Assembly: GCA_014621425.1 (NCBI GenBank)
Contig: JAANBB010000360.1
Coordinates: forward strand, 1 to 42,043
DNA length: 42,043 nucleotides
Direction of reading: 5' to 3'
Origin: Cylindrodendrum hubeiense
Taxonomy: Eukaryota; Ascomycota; Sordariomycetes; Hypocreales; Nectriaceae
Below the pieces are notes generated by a model. It was not told where the DNA came from, did no database searches, and saw nothing but the letters and a program-made list of their open reading frames with translations. This document shows positions 21,283 through 33,827 of this stretch, in pieces; within the stretch, counting starts at the first letter, position 1, and each line of letters starts with the position of its first letter. A program made the translations under genes and the position numbers.

Positions 21283-24200
21283 TCACCGTCTCCGTGTCGA
21301 AGTCCTCCGCTTCTTTACCTTGCTGGCCTTGCTCTTCGCGGCTGTAGTCGCTGCATCCACGTGGCCATCTACCTCCACTGCGACGGACGAAACCCCGTGG
21401 TCCACGTCCATTCCCAACCCCTTCAACTCTTCGTCGTCCATGTCGGTTAGATCCTCACTCAGCATCCGCACTGCATCTCTTCCGGCCCAGTGCTCGCCAA
21501 GAACCGACGTTCCTCGGGGTTCGTGACCCTTCAGGTACCAGAGCACTCCTCCTTCGGTAAGAGGGTCCACTGGATCTAGACCAAGGCTACCGTTGGACTG
21601 TGGGGGTGTTGGTGGGCCAGACTGCGCTGGTCGAGGCCTGGAGACATATCCATCTGTGTCTGGGGGGGTATCGGAGGACTTGACCGCATTGCGAAGCGCC
21701 TCTTTGCTTTCTTCTTCATCGATGATTCCCAGACCTGAGGTATTGACTTCAATGTTTCCGCCATCTTCATCCCCATCCTCAGCTGTGTCCATTGCATCCG
21801 CTTCCCCTTCTCCGAGGGCTCCCTTGACGGTGATCTGCAACACCTGCGGGGCATCTACCATGATGGTATCATCGGCCTCCTCAGTTTGCTGCTCTCGGCT
21901 TGGGGCACCAACCGCTCGCCCAATCTCGACGCTGTTATCCAACATCGTCTCCAACTCTTTCTGGAGACTCTCATAGGGCTTCTGTGATATCTCTGACTCG
22001 ACACGCAGAGCCGACTCTAGATGCGGCTGAACCGCCTTCAAGATGCGCTTCCCCAGTTTGCGACGTTCCCTGATATCAGAGAACACATTCTTAGTTGGGG
22101 AAGAATCAATCAATTCGAAGTGTGGTTCAGATGGTTCGCTGGTGCTCCTTGGGGAAGTGCTGATACCAGTACTGATAATGTCACAGAGATCTGCTGCGAA
22201 TGAAAGCACAGTCACGTAAAACCGGGTTTCTACGCGATCGTGTAGTGTTTCCAATCCCTCCATGAAAACGTCTTTGTCCAGCCTGTAACAAGTTAGCAAT
22301 GGATTGTAGTACGCACTGGAATCACGTTTCTTACGCTATTGCCCTCTCAATTCCGGGGGAGAGTAGCTTCGCTACTGGGAAGTAGCATTCGTCGACAAAG
22401 TCTTGCTCGAGATCACCGGCTTCCACTTTCAACTGCTCCCGCACGACAAGCTCATCTGAGAGTGTCTTGAGCTGTTCAAGATCCTGAATCAAGTTCTGGG
22501 CGAACTGGATGCGCCTGGCCAGTCTAGCCTTCCCGCTTGGACCCATAGCGGCGAAGTCACGCCTCGTCAATTCCATAGATGAAAACGACTCCATTTGGAG
22601 CTGGAGGCGCTTCAGCAGTGCGGCACCTCGCCGGGCTTCTCGCTTCAGCGTCCAATAGCGGCAGGCTTCACTGAGGAAATCCTTTCGCTTGCGGAAGGGG
22701 AATCGCTGTATGGATGCCTCAACAATCTCAAATACAGCCTGAGGGATTATGGGAGCGCCGGATGGCAGCTTCCAAAGGTTTTTCGGAGCCTGACCCTTCT
22801 TCTTGTCACCTCCCAGCACGGCGGAGTTCTTGGCGCCGGTCATTTGAGACTCATCGGGAGGATGGTCTGTAATGGCGTTGCGGTGCTGTGCGGCAATGGC
22901 ATTGGCCATGGCGTGGTTGTCGGCCCAGATGCGACCTCTCATGGTTCTCTTGTAGAACTTCTTTGCTGTCTTTGTGGCTTGATGGACTCCATTCTCGTGT
23001 GCATAATCAACAGGACAGTGCTTGTCGCAGAAGGCCTTGAGAACCATGCCGCCATCCAATACGGCGAGCGCACCTTGGCTCGTCTTCATCTTAAGAAAAA
23101 GTCGAGACCTCCTGGCGCAGGTCACATGGAATGCCTGGTAGCAGTTCTTGTTGCTACACTGAATGCAAGCTCCCATTCTCTGTCGGCAGATGTAGCAAGT
23201 TAATTTCCACCTATTCTTGGGGACCTTTTCTACGTCCATAACTGGTTCCATGAATGTATGGTTCCCCAAGGACACTTCAGGAATCCACATGGCGCATAGT
23301 AGATGAGCCCATTTGGAAGAGTTGGTTTGCTTGAACGCGCCATCGGTGTTGGGGCAGAAGATGCAAGTCTAATATCACAAGTTAGTTAATTGGCTATCAA
23401 GTCTGACTGCTAGGTTGGAGGGAGATGCTTACCGGAACTCCGCGGCCACAAAGCTGGCACTTCCGACAGAGCCACTGACCCTCGGGGATAAAGGGCACAC
23501 CATAGCATTCCTGATGAACAGCTAGGTTACATCCATCGCAGAAAACAATGGCGTTGGTGTTTTCACAATCTCCATCGTCGCAAATAGCGCACTTGGAGTC
23601 GGGCTCTTCTCCCACCTGCGGCTCGCCATTAACGGCAGCAGCGGAGCTCGACCGCGGGCGGTGTGTTTGGGGAGGTTTCGGATTGGGCTTGGGGATCCTC
23701 TTTTCCAGGGCGTGCCATTCCTTTTCGATCTTGGTCATGGTGATCTCGAATACCTCGCGGGTAATCTCTTCCAGCTCATATTGCTTGCGCTGCGAATTGT
23801 ATTGCTCAAGCCACATATCGTCTTGCTCGTCCATGTCATATTCAACACGGCCAATTCGTGTAGAGGGAACATGCTCTTCGGAATTTGCAGCTTCGGACTG
23901 ATCTGCATCATCTTCCGCGTTCCCATCTGAGGCCTTAATAAGGGTCTGGTCAGGACGAATGAAGTGGTCGCTCTCTTGATAGCCGACGTTACTCATCGCC
24001 TTATCGACATAACGGGCCTGTCCAAAAGTTTTGCTCTCGAAGAGTTCAATGCGATTCGTCTTTCGATATGATGGTAGTTTTAAATCGAGTTTCTCCTTGG
24101 GTGTTTGATTCTGTATGGGCAGTATCTTGGGAGTTTTAGGGGTGAGGGCGAAATCTATCGGTCGGCTGCTATAGAAACTAACGACGTCTCTAGCTGGCCG

Positions 24201-24881
24201 CCGAGTGCGTCGGGATGGAGTGCCGGCGGAGTTATCGAAGGAGTTGGAGTCTGCGTGACCCTGCGGGTTCGGTGTATTTCCGGTAGATGCGGGGTTGAGC
24301 TGCCTTGAAGGGGTGTCTGACCCGTTCAACGGCGTCGTTGATGTCTGTGCGATTGGAGTTCCGGGAGCCTCGAAGGGGATGCCATCGACGTCCTCGGAAC
24401 GTAACACGATAAAAGCCCCCTCAATATCAAGGTTTGGGTGGAAGTCTTCCCAACTGCGCTCCTCGCGGGGTTTGTAATCTTCAGCCTGTTTCACTGAGGC
24501 AGCCATGGCTGCTGCAGATCCCCAGTGCATTTCTTCGAGATCGTCGTCGGTAGTAGTCGCTCGCGTTCGGGCGCTCCTCTCTCGTCGGGGCATGAGGGAT
24601 GGAGAGGCTCCGTTGAGGGCCTCTCGGGCGGCGTTTCGTGATCTTGAGACAGTAGCTGGGCTGATGGCACTGGGAGTATCGAGAAGATCGGATTCGATGA
24701 AACGGCCACCACCGCCAGGGCCGCCAGGGATATATCGCCGCTTCTTAGGCGGCGGTTCGGATGCGACGCCACCGGCCATGGCAGCCTGTCTCGCGGCGCG
24801 CGCCGCGTTGGTTGTACCCGGGGGACGCCCACGGCGTCTAGCCGCAAGGGGTCGACGAGGAGTGGGCGATGTGGGAGCCAT
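21283..24881 (-). CDS. NTO1: PHD-finger subunit of the NuA3 histone acetyltransferase (NTO1/BRPF family)
   Basis: Chromatin-reader scaffold that in yeast links the Sas3 acetyltransferase to histone H3; the metazoan relatives are BRPF1-3. Exons are 24881-23433, 23368-22335 and 22282-21283. The introns are 64 bp (GTAAGC...TTAG) and 52 bp (GTAAGA...GCTAAC...TACAG). The product has 1160 residues. The N-terminus holds an AT-hook-like RRRGRPPG (about 15-22), then an enhancer-of-polycomb-like segment around TFGQARYVDKAMSNVGYQ. The first PHD finger (431-475) begins CAICDDGDCENTNAIVFCDG. The zinc-knuckle plus extended PHD follows, with CIFCPNTDGAF, CYICRQRMGACIQC and AFHVTCARR. The C-terminal third includes LDKDVFMEGLETLHDRVE at the place where BRPF proteins carry a bromodomain, then a low-complexity acidic tail ending in Lys/Arg. 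The ATG at 24881 is the first in this frame. Confidence 0.92.
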
Positions 24882-27701
24882 TCCAGAGGAAGCAGATGGC
24901 AATGGTTGTAGGAGATCGGGGGCTCGCTGGCGCAGGGGGGTCGAGTTGAATCACCGCGTCAGGGAGAGGTAGCGCGCGAGCTCGGTCCGGGGGTTGGTGA
25001 GGACTCCAGTCATCTGGAAGCCGGTAGACGCGTTGTACGAGCTCTGTCTCGGGGCTGGCCAAGTTAGGAGTCGAACGGAGGCCTCGTTGGCGAGTGGTTG
25101 ATGGATGTTCGCAGCATCAGGAGGAGGCGTGACGTCGGCCGGCGGCTCTGCGCAAGGCGTGCGAAAAACAGACAACGCGTGAAGTCGGGGCGCACGGACC
25201 AGCGAACCTCGATTCGTGACAGAGTAGTCAGGGGGTTAGTCAGCCCGCGATTGCACTAGTCCTGTTTGGGGCTACGCTCAGATGGGGATGCATCTGGGTA
25301 ATCCTGCATCTGGGGATGGAGAATTGGCCCACGGCGATCGAATTTTGGCAAAAGAGCATGTGCTTGTTGTGGCAATGCCAGCGTTCCTTTGTAAGGTGAG
25401 ACGATGGTCACCATCGCCATCGCCCGGCCCCGCATTCTCCCAATGTCGCCAGTGCGAACTCATCTCTGGGTCTCCCTCGACGTCAATGCTTGCTGTGGAG
25501 AACAGGACCCCAGCGTGAGCGCTTGAACAGTTGTTGGTTGCCGCCAAAAGCCGTGTAGCTGATGGATTGATGGGGTAGCGGACTCGGTGCGGCCAGTCGT
25601 GATTCAGTTGGACAAGGGAAAAACTAGATGTGGCGGGCAGCAGAAAAAGTTGACATGGACGGTATCCTGCATCGGCGCAGTGCCGAAACATATCCACCCC
25701 GGATCTCCGGGTCGCGCAATTAAAACTAGGCACAGGCGAAGTCCATATCTTCGATCTACAATATTCACGGTATTTGAGATCCAATCGACAGGCCTCTCAC
25801 CTGAGATGGATCCCCCGTTGACTTTTCCCCATCTCGCACCGTCCAATCCAATGCCCATGACAATCCCGGGGGTGGACACCGGACAACTCACACGCGCCAC
25901 ACCAATCAGCAAGCGGTCGCAAACCACAGCGCGCGACGCCAAAGTGCGACGCCAGGACGATCGGGGGTCTCATGCAAGATGGCCTGGAAAGGGTATCCAG
26001 ATCTGGAGGCCCAGAGAGCCTAGTGTACTGTGTGGGACGATGATGCTGGCTCCCTGTCACTAGAGCCGAGGGGCTTGCATCCGCGCCGCGCCCCGGCCGT
26101 GGAACCGCCCGCTCTTGAGTCTTCAACGAGACCCACCCGGCCAACATGGCGGCGACCAGGAGACGGCCAGGAATGGCCCGCAGCCGCCTCGAATATCTGG
26201 GGTAGTGGCTGTTGATGAACCGGGAAGATTCGTGTAAATTTGGCCCGTACGACCCTTAACACTGGCGGGGTGCTTGGCCCACGTTATGACCGTCGGGCAC
26301 CACTCTGCTTGAGATGCGCGACACCCACATTCATCCTTGACCTCTGGGCTTCATTGCAAAGAACTGCGCGGCTTTTAATTCCGCTTCTGCTGATGAACTT
26401 CGAATGTGCTTCCTGCCATCGTCCATAGCGAGCCCACGCTTACAAACCCACCCAATTCGATCCGTCGCTTCTCGGGTGTAGACCTGCCGTACCGAATACG
26501 TCCTCCTCCTCGTACACAAGTCCCCCCATCCCACCATCACCGCACATCTGACACCATCCCCAGCCACCACAATTGAAATCCCAGTTCCAGACTTTGACTT
26601 TGCTTACTACCTACCCCAAATTAGGCAACCAAAACCAAGGTCCCCTACCTACCTATGCTCGCATAATGCAAGGAGAGAGCTACCTTGCACGAATAAGGCA
26701 AGACCAGGTGAGGTGACGGTGTGGTCATGCGAGCCAATCCAATGGCTGACCAAGTCACGTCAGCCCGCGGCTGAGCCGGAGCACATGCATAATCAAAGTC
26801 ATTCCTCCAAAGGTCCGAATGGAAACATTAAGGACTCCTGGCAGACCGTGGATTACGGTGGAGTGAGTGCTCAGTACCACCCCAGTCGCGCAGATGACCA
26901 AGAGCGACAATGATGAGGACGTCTAAATGACATTCAGAAATTCACCATGAACAATCACAGAAGGAACGACCGAGACAATAGGTTGAGAAGATCCGTGATT
27001 CATGTATTACACTCCCCTCCGTCTCGCCCTCCTAAGATCCACCAGCTACAATGCAACTTCAAAAATGGAAATTTTTGTCTTCCAGACCATGCCACGCAAA
27101 TAACCAGCAGTAGGAAAGAATCTCAAATCAATCAATGGCCCCTTATCCTTCGCTCCCAAACTCCATTTCCAAATTCAACAACCAAAATGTATAACCTTCC
27201 AACCGGCAAGGCAAGCAAAAATGAACAAGTAAAACATGAACGTTCCCTGAACAAGACCATGCCTCTCAGACGAGATCCCGTCTTCTTCATGTTTCAGAGA
27301 GGCGTCTAGACATGATCTAGAATGCCAAAACGCATCAGTGACAGCGAGGAGAGAAAACATGCTTGGGGTGCTCTGGGAAAGAAACGAAGCGAAGTAACAT
27401 GCGATGATGATGGTAATGCATGCTAAAAACAAAACAAAATGCAAATAATCCTCAGTCCTAAACTCCAGGTTCGCTATGCTCCGTGATATCATTCAAAAAC
27501 AAACAATCTTAAAATCCAGTAACGGTAAAACAAGTCGACGTAGTGTATCAGGCTCGGCTCTCCTGAAACAAGCCAGTCGAAGAAGGATAGACGCAAATCA
27601 TGCTGCAGGATCCATTGGACCCTGCAACCGATGGGTATATGGGTATCATTTGGGTATCATCATCCTCCGAGTAGGGCTTGCAAGGTATTCGAGCGTGGTA
27701 G
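24882..27701. other. intergenic, NTO1 promoter and 3' flank of the LRR gene
   Basis: About 2.8 kb with no supported gene. The left end is the presumed NTO1 leader and promoter. Frames of 110-170 codons at 25278-26147 occur on both strands and lack intron or domain support. CCAAT-type sequence occurs near 26733. ACCT-rich sequence and a small inverted repeat lie at 26608-26690. Positions 26900-27700 are AT-richer and likely include the 3' UTR of the minus-strand LRR gene. Confidence 0.6.
26667..26689. repeat. 7-bp perfect inverted repeat near an ACCT cluster
   Basis: TGCAAGG (26667-26673) and CCTTGCA (26683-26689) are separated by 9 bp. Just upstream, 26608-26656 has CTACCTACC and CCTACCTACC units like those at 831-875. 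This may be a promoter element, a small hairpin, or chance. Confidence 0.4.
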
Positions 27702-30318
27702 TTAACCGAGTGTTCGGCCACTATGAATAGCCTGAGCGGGTGGTATGTGATGGGGAGTGTGAGCCGCCCGGAGAGCGGCTGGAGATTGGAGGCCAGATGA
27801 AGAAAAGTCTGATGGACCGTTGGGGGCCCAGCTCTCCTCACTCAGAACAGAGAGGTAACCGTTTCCGACCTTGTCCCGCAAGGCTTCAATTTTTTGCCGG
27901 TAAATCTCTCCGCTGGCATCCCAGTCCTGGGCATCGTTTGATGAATACACCGAGGACAAGTTGGGCACTACACTGGTGTCAATCCGGGGGACTTCTGGGG
28001 AGCTGGAGAAGCCACCGCTGGAGAAGCCACCGCTGGAGTTGGTCGAGAGCACCACAGGTGGTAGCAGCTTCGAATCAGGCTGATGAGAGATGCGGTAATT
28101 CCCATCAGTGGTGATGGGGATCTTAGCGGGATTGATAACCGGCCTGGTGGCACGCAAATCCACAGCAGTAGGTGAGGGAAGGGTGTCGTTGGTGGCCAAA
28201 TCGACAATGCGTCGCTTGGGGGTTTTACGACGACGGGTCGAAGTAGTGTTGGTCTCGCTCATGACTGCCTTGGGAGTAGGTCTCTCCTTGCGAAGCACTG
28301 CTGGCTCCCTGGGGGTGTTGTAGACAATCGCAGGCTTGCTCACGTCAACTGTTGGCACCTCTGGGGCCTTGGGCTTTACTACCGGGACGGAATCAGGGAT
28401 GGGGGGACGGTCCACAAGCTGTCGCCTCTCAGCGTAGCTGGGACCGGAGCCATCGATGACAACATCCTCAGTATATCCAGGGGTCTTGCGGAAGAGGTTG
28501 AAGATGGTCACGCGGTAATCCTTGTGGGTGCGAGTGAAGGGGTTGCCCTCCACATAGATCTCATGAATCTCAGGGATACCAGTCAATCTCGCAACCTCCA
28601 TGGGATCAACCAGGCGGTTGTCTCTCAAGTCCAGGCGCTCCAACGGGAACAGCTTCTCCACGCCGGCAAGGCACTGTAGCCTGTTGGCGCGGAGGTTGAG
28701 TGCGGTGATGGCAGGAAGGGGGTTGCGAGTCAACGACTGGAGAGAGTCGATCATGCAATGGGACAAGTTCAGGGCACGGAGTGCGGTAAGAGTAGCCAGG
28801 CTATCTGGGATCTGGCTGAAGAGGTTGGAGGAGAGGTCAAGGGAGTAGAGGGTGTTGGAAAGGGGGGCGAGGCTCGCTGGGGAGATCGAGTGCATAGAGT
28901 TGTCTGCCAAGCTGAGGTGCCTCAGGAAGCGCCATTTGGAAGCAGGGAGGATGCCCATGGCCAGGAGATTTCCAGAGCTTCCTCGGGCGTGGTGGTGAGA
29001 CCACGAGTCCGAGAGGCTAGAGTTCGAACTTCCAGATCCCGACCGCCTCATGCGGTGATGGCCGCGGACAGGATGGGATTGCGCCCGGGAGCTAGCAGGT
29101 CGTGGAGGCGAGTTGCTGCGGGGACGACCTGCCTTCTTGGGCGAGCTGGGGAGGTCATCAACATCGTCTCTGCCGATAGATGTCCTCCTGCTGCTGTCTT
29201 CAACGGCATGCTCGCTAGGGGTCATGGAGCCGATATGCATCTCGCCAGACACGCGAGGGTCAGGGGAGCTGGGCGCAGAGGCTGCCCGGTGGAGTTCCGG
29301 GTGACCACTGTGCCCACCACTTCTCCGCGGGCTGCTGCTGCCTGGCCACGCGTTCGTCGGCGATGACTGCGACTTTGACGTCCGACGGCGTCTCTTGTCC
29401 ATGTCATCCAGGACGATATCGATCAGGATGTCTGCAGGATCCTCAATTCCGGCGCGCTTCAGGGTGAGCGACCGCAACTGATCGGCCAAGCGATCCCAGC
29501 CGAAGAACTGTCGGAAGTCGATGCTGCTAACCTCGAGAGCCTGCAGGTTCTTGAAGGCGTAGAGAGGGACCGCTGAGTCGAACGGGAACTCTTCATAGCC
29601 GCGGATGAGGCGCGCACGCCAGTCCGGTGCCAACTTCAGACAGGGGATTTTGGTGAAGGCCGAGTACAGGTACTTCATATCTGCCTGAAGAGCGGCCTTC
29701 TGACGTTCCGTTCGCGCGGCCGAGATGCTAGCGCCGATGCCGAAGCTGGCCCACAAGGCAGACATGCCCGACATGACGCTTCGGATGCTCGACACGGAGT
29801 GTATAGAGTCGATATCGGAGCCCTTGCTCCTCGATCGCTGGGTGTTGCTGAGGAAAGAAACATAGTTGGCTGATGATGAGCTGTCGTGTAGGTTCTCGAG
29901 GCGGACCTTCATGGGGCCAACATTGATGCTCAGTTCTTCGAATCGAGATAGGAGGTAGAATAGGTGATGAGGCGTGAGAGCCAACTTCGCGGACTTGACA
30001 TTGTGGGATGTGAAGCTGAGGGTGCCCAGAGACAAGGCGGCAGCGAGGGAGCTCGAGGTCGAGGAGGAGGTAGCGGGGCGTTCGGGGAGGGTAGTAGAGG
30101 CCTGGGTGATTGTGGCGGCGCTGGTGCTCTGCGAGGACTTGTGTCGTACTTCGCGGCGTTGGAACTGGAGCGCGTTGGCCAGTGCCTTTTCGTGAGTCCG
30201 CACGAAGCCAGCAAGTTGCTATGACTGAGTTAGCGAGGTTGCGTAATCGACTGCGGCGTGTTGCCGCCAAATAGAAGCGTTATACCTTTATGAACAGTTC
30301 TCCGTCTTCCGAATCCAT
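27702..30318 (-). CDS. leucine-rich-repeat protein, possibly related to STK11IP/LIP1
   Basis: Exon 1 (30318-30286) encodes MDSEDGELFIK. The 67-bp intron (30285-30219) is GTATAA...CTAACTCAGTCATAG, and exon 2 (30218-27702) carries the rest. The product has 849 residues. A conserved N-terminal region (about 60-280) includes MSALWASFGIGASISAAR and YEEFPFDSAVPLYAFKNLQA. A Ser/Pro/Arg-rich linker (about 285-430) follows. Leucine-rich repeats span about 440-580, with LRHLSLADNSM, LYSLDLSSN, ITALNLRANRL and LERLDLRDNRL, closing with an LRR cap (YVEGNPFTRTHKDYRVTIF). The C-terminal third is disordered, with basic RRRKTPKRR. An N-terminal domain followed by LRRs recalls LKB1-interacting protein 1, and I infer this relation from memory of the family. 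Cellular role in fungi is unknown, probably protein-protein scaffolding. Confidence 0.85.
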
Positions 30319-31237
30319 GGTTATCGGCTGCTACGCATCGGGAGCGGGGGTGGCCCGAATGAAGTGTAGTCGATGTTGAATTCCGGGGGGAGGGGGAGGG
30401 GAGAGCGCGAAGATTGAGCGAGGAGTCGGCGGGAGAGGCGCCGAGCTGCGTATCACGGTCGGGTGGTTTATCGAGGGAATGGAACGGCGAGAGAAGCTAA
30501 GTCTGTACCACGGTCGGGTTAGTGGCAGGTTTTCGCCTGGCGGCAGATGTTGATGCGAAGAGATTCGAATAAATGAGATACACGAGCGTCCGGGGTGTTT
30601 CCAAAAGGAACCCTCCGGATCTGGGCAACAAGCGAACAAGCGCAAGACAAAAGAACAAAGACAGCGAAGCCTGGCAGGACAAGGAAGTCAGGGAATTTCA
30701 GACGTGTGATTGTCGCACAGCCTCGCCAGTTCGCCGCCCGTGGACAGTCGCAGTCGAAGTCGCATTCGCTGCGGTCACACGCACTCGGGGATCCTGGAGG
30801 CAACAGTCACGGTGCACGGGCGCGAACAGGCGAACAGCGGGGGATGGCGACGGAGGAGAGGACGTTCTGAGAACACGGGACGCCGCCGAAAAGACGCAGA
30901 AGCATCTGCAGCGCAACACGGAGCAGCGCAGAAAGGCAAGGTGGCAGAGTTGGGTGCACAGCGGGTGGACGCAGGAGAAGCCAAAAGGAGGGGGCCGAAA
31001 AGCGAGGATGAGGCGGACGGACGCAAAATGTGCAGGTGGCGGCAACGGCAACGATGCCCAACAACCGGCAATTCTCATCCACATGATTTCGAGCGCAGGC
31101 AAAGAGAGCAGAAAGAACAAACAACAATAGCATTAAACATATGAGGGGGGTTGGGGCAGAGATGCAGAGATGCAGAGACACAGGCATTTGAATGGCAACA
31201 GCAATCAACAACGGCACGCAGTATTGTTTGAACTTAC
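30319..31237. other. intergenic, probable leader of the LRR gene
   Basis: On the minus strand this stretch is strongly C/T-rich and is probably the leader and promoter of the LRR gene. An acceptor-like CTAACCCGACCGTGGTACAG ends near 30508 and could be the 3' end of a 5'-UTR intron. The GTAAGT at 31237 could be a donor for it or for the adjoining orphan exon. Open frames up to 216 codons overlap on both strands and are not called. Confidence 0.5.
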
Positions 31238-31543
31238 CTCGCCAGGGGGGAGAAGCACTGCGACGGCGGCAGCGATACCGAAACCCAAGAAAGCCCAAAG
31301 CAAGAAAAGGAAACCTTGGACGTGAAGGCGAAAGGACTCGTCGTACACGATGCGATGGATGGCCGCGAACCCAGGCTCCTTTCCTCGTGGCTTGTCGGGC
31401 GCCACGGCGGGATTGTCGACGATGAGGATGGAGGAGAAAGCGAGGAACAAGGAGCAAGAAGGGTCCCAGCGGACGGTGGAGGGGCCCAGCGGGTTACTAT
31501 AGTCATGGCGCCCTGGCAGGCCTGGAGCGTCGAGGGCCTTGGC
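31238..31543 (-). other. exon-like open frame, unidentified product
   Basis: On the minus strand, 102 codons are open between a TAA (31546-31544) and a strong donor GAG/GTAAGT at 31237. Third positions are about half C and only about 8% A, as in the real genes nearby. The translation contains DAPGLPGRHDYSNPLGPS, FAAIHRIVYDESFRLHV and a hydrophobic stretch LFLLWAFLGFGIAAAVAVLL suited to a membrane helix. There is no ATG in frame, so the start must lie in an upstream exon; a CTAAG/CC acceptor immediately follows the TAA. Alternatively this is non-coding leader of the LRR gene. I recognise no family. Confidence 0.3.
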
Positions 31544-32118
31544 TTAGCCCGGACCCGCCAGAAGCCCGCCATGGGCAATGGGACGGCCGTGGGATGTGCC
31601 ATGGGGCGCCATGGGACGGGGGTCTCACCCTGGGATTGAGACGCCGCTACCTGAAGAGGGGTGGACTGGACGCTATTACCGCTCCCTACGCTACGTACCC
31701 AAGGTAACCAACGCTGCTCTGCGCTGACCCTAGCACCCTCCCCTACCTCCTACCTGAGCACGCACACCCTGGCTGGTTCCTCAGCGGTGCTGCGGGCGGT
31801 TGATTGGGGCTTGATGGCTTGATTGGGGCAGCTCTGTAGGGGGGCCACCCGTGCACCTCCCATGGGGCTGGCCCAAAGTACCCGGTACTTGTCGACCCGC
31901 CCCGATGCGGCGACCCTCTAAGGGTCCCACCTGGAGGCCCACTGGCAAGCCCACCGAGCAGTGAAGGGGACCCTCTCTGTGGCCATTCTGGGGCCCTTTG
32001 CCGCCATCAAGAGCGAGGGTCCCCCTCCAAGACGGCCAGTAATGGATGCTAGACCGCCGCCTGCATTAGCACTTGCAGCTCTCTGCGACCAGGGCGCCGC
32101 AGCAGAGCACACCAGCAC

Positions 32119-32165
32119 CGAGCGGCGAGCAGCAAGCAGCAACTGGCGAGCAGCGAGCAGCACAA
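32119..32165. repeat. AGC/GCGAGC-rich imperfect repeat
   Basis: Repeated AGCAGC and GCGAGCAGC words form a degenerate low-complexity tract. About 60 bp further right, CCATCG units repeat several times (about 32218-32261). Both lie in non-coding DNA. Confidence 0.6.
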
Positions 32166-33791
32166 TGGCGTCGATTCAATGCCCTGGGCATCGTCCGTCC
32201 GCGTCCTGGGACGATGGATCCATCGCTCCATCGACCATCGCTTCATCGCTCCATCGCAACCCATCCTGGCTGCGACGTCTGCCACGGCAGGTGGGTTCTC
32301 TGTCCGATGACGACCCTGCGCGGTGGAAATTTCCCCCGTTATCCGTTACCTAACCTGAGCCTCTATCCATGGGCTCTCCAGTTTTGGAGCATCGCACCCA
32401 CCGTCAAAATCGATCATGACGCCCCCTGTCCAACGGCCGTCGGCCGCCAATGTGCGGAACGCAGCAAGACATAATTAGGAGACGCCGCAGAGCCCAGCCC
32501 GCCACAATCCGTGATGGGATTCGTATCTGGTGAATTGCATTCGGAGACGCCTCCATCCCCTTGGAGCTGCCGAGCTGTCGGCTACCTCCTCCAGCTGAGA
32601 CGGGAGGCGGAGGCTGGCAATGGCGGCGGTCTCAAAAACGCGAGTGCGGCGGCATGTAGTCGCCCGGGCTGGCCGTGCCAAGTGCCCCAGCTCTCCCACC
32701 CACGTCGAAAAGGAAAATGGCACTACGCCGCCGAGCGTTCGGAGTCTCAAGTGGAGTCACGATGGATCCCAGGTGGGGGCGGCTTGGCGTCGTGACCGGG
32801 ACAAGGGCCAGACACGACGAGTAGCAGGAAAGAATGAGAGTGCTGCACACGAGATTGGTGATGGGCGTCTGCTGCTGGTCCCGTCCAACCAGACTGCTGA
32901 GCGGCAGACTGGACATCGGGACTCGCTCGCAGGCTGCGCGCCCTCATTTCCAGGCATCACAACATGGCATCCACAAACGTCTTGCGCCTCATGGCAATCA
33001 GCATTTGACGGCCGTCACCCTTGGTCGGTGCGTGAGATTCAAGGAGATTTGTGTGTCTACGGTTCGCCCAAGGGCCCATGCCATGTCTCACCGGCCTAGG
33101 CAGGAGGGGGAAGCTTGGATAAACAACCAGGACAAGGCTCTCCTGTGTTGTCTCTTGTTGTTGTTTGTTTACAGTAACCGACACAAAATACACCGTCGTC
33201 CACCAGGACACGGCGACGGCGTCTTTCCACAAGCACGGTGAATTTCAATGCTACCGCTGCTAGGGCCGGCGCCTCCGCCTCCGCCAGACTACTACATTAA
33301 TAAGTGTAATACAACCCCGAATATAACGATAAGGGGCCCTCGCGCGAAACAGCGGAAGAGGGCGCGAATTTTCGGAGAGACCAGATGTTGCTGCCTCTGA
33401 TCGACGGTCGACGACGAGGCCTCTGCACCCTGCATCAGTTACGAGAGTCATGTAGTTCAGGATCGTCGCCTTGCTGTCTCGTCCTGCATTGCCTCCCAAA
33501 TATTGGTTCCCAGGCGCCTGGCCCGAGACATTACTATCTCGCACCCATCACCACCCTCTGGCTGCTGCCCATGCCGCGTGCATGAAATCAATCTCATTTC
33601 CAGCGAGCCGTGCTGCACGGGACAGGCGTGGTGGTGTTGGTCGTACTCTGTACTGGTGGTCTGGTAGCGATGGCACTTTACCTGCCCTGAGATCACTACA
33701 ACCGTCCACCACGGGCAGACAGACACCTTCTGTCGCATCCACCCACCCAGCCCCGGGATCCAACAACACCACCACCACCAGAATTATGCCT

Positions 33792-33827
33792 TCGCACGCA
33801 CTCTCGCACGCACTCTCGCACACACTC
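33792..33827. repeat. 12-bp tandem repeat, three copies
   Basis: The unit TCGCACGCACTC is present at 33792-33803 and 33804-33815, and with one change (TCGCACACACTC) at 33816-33827. It is followed by more degenerate CA/CG-rich sequence. A minisatellite in apparently non-coding DNA. Confidence 0.85.

Noticed and set aside
24882..24902. seven-residue N-terminal extension of NTO1
   Set aside because: The extension would start at TTG. The first ATG is at 24881 and begins MAPTSPTPRRP, a plausible start for this protein.
31544..31640. minus-strand ATG at about 31612 as the start of the orphan exon
   Set aside because: It is in the same frame but reaches a TAA at 31546. The only intron that would bypass it is about 33 bp, shorter than any other intron here.
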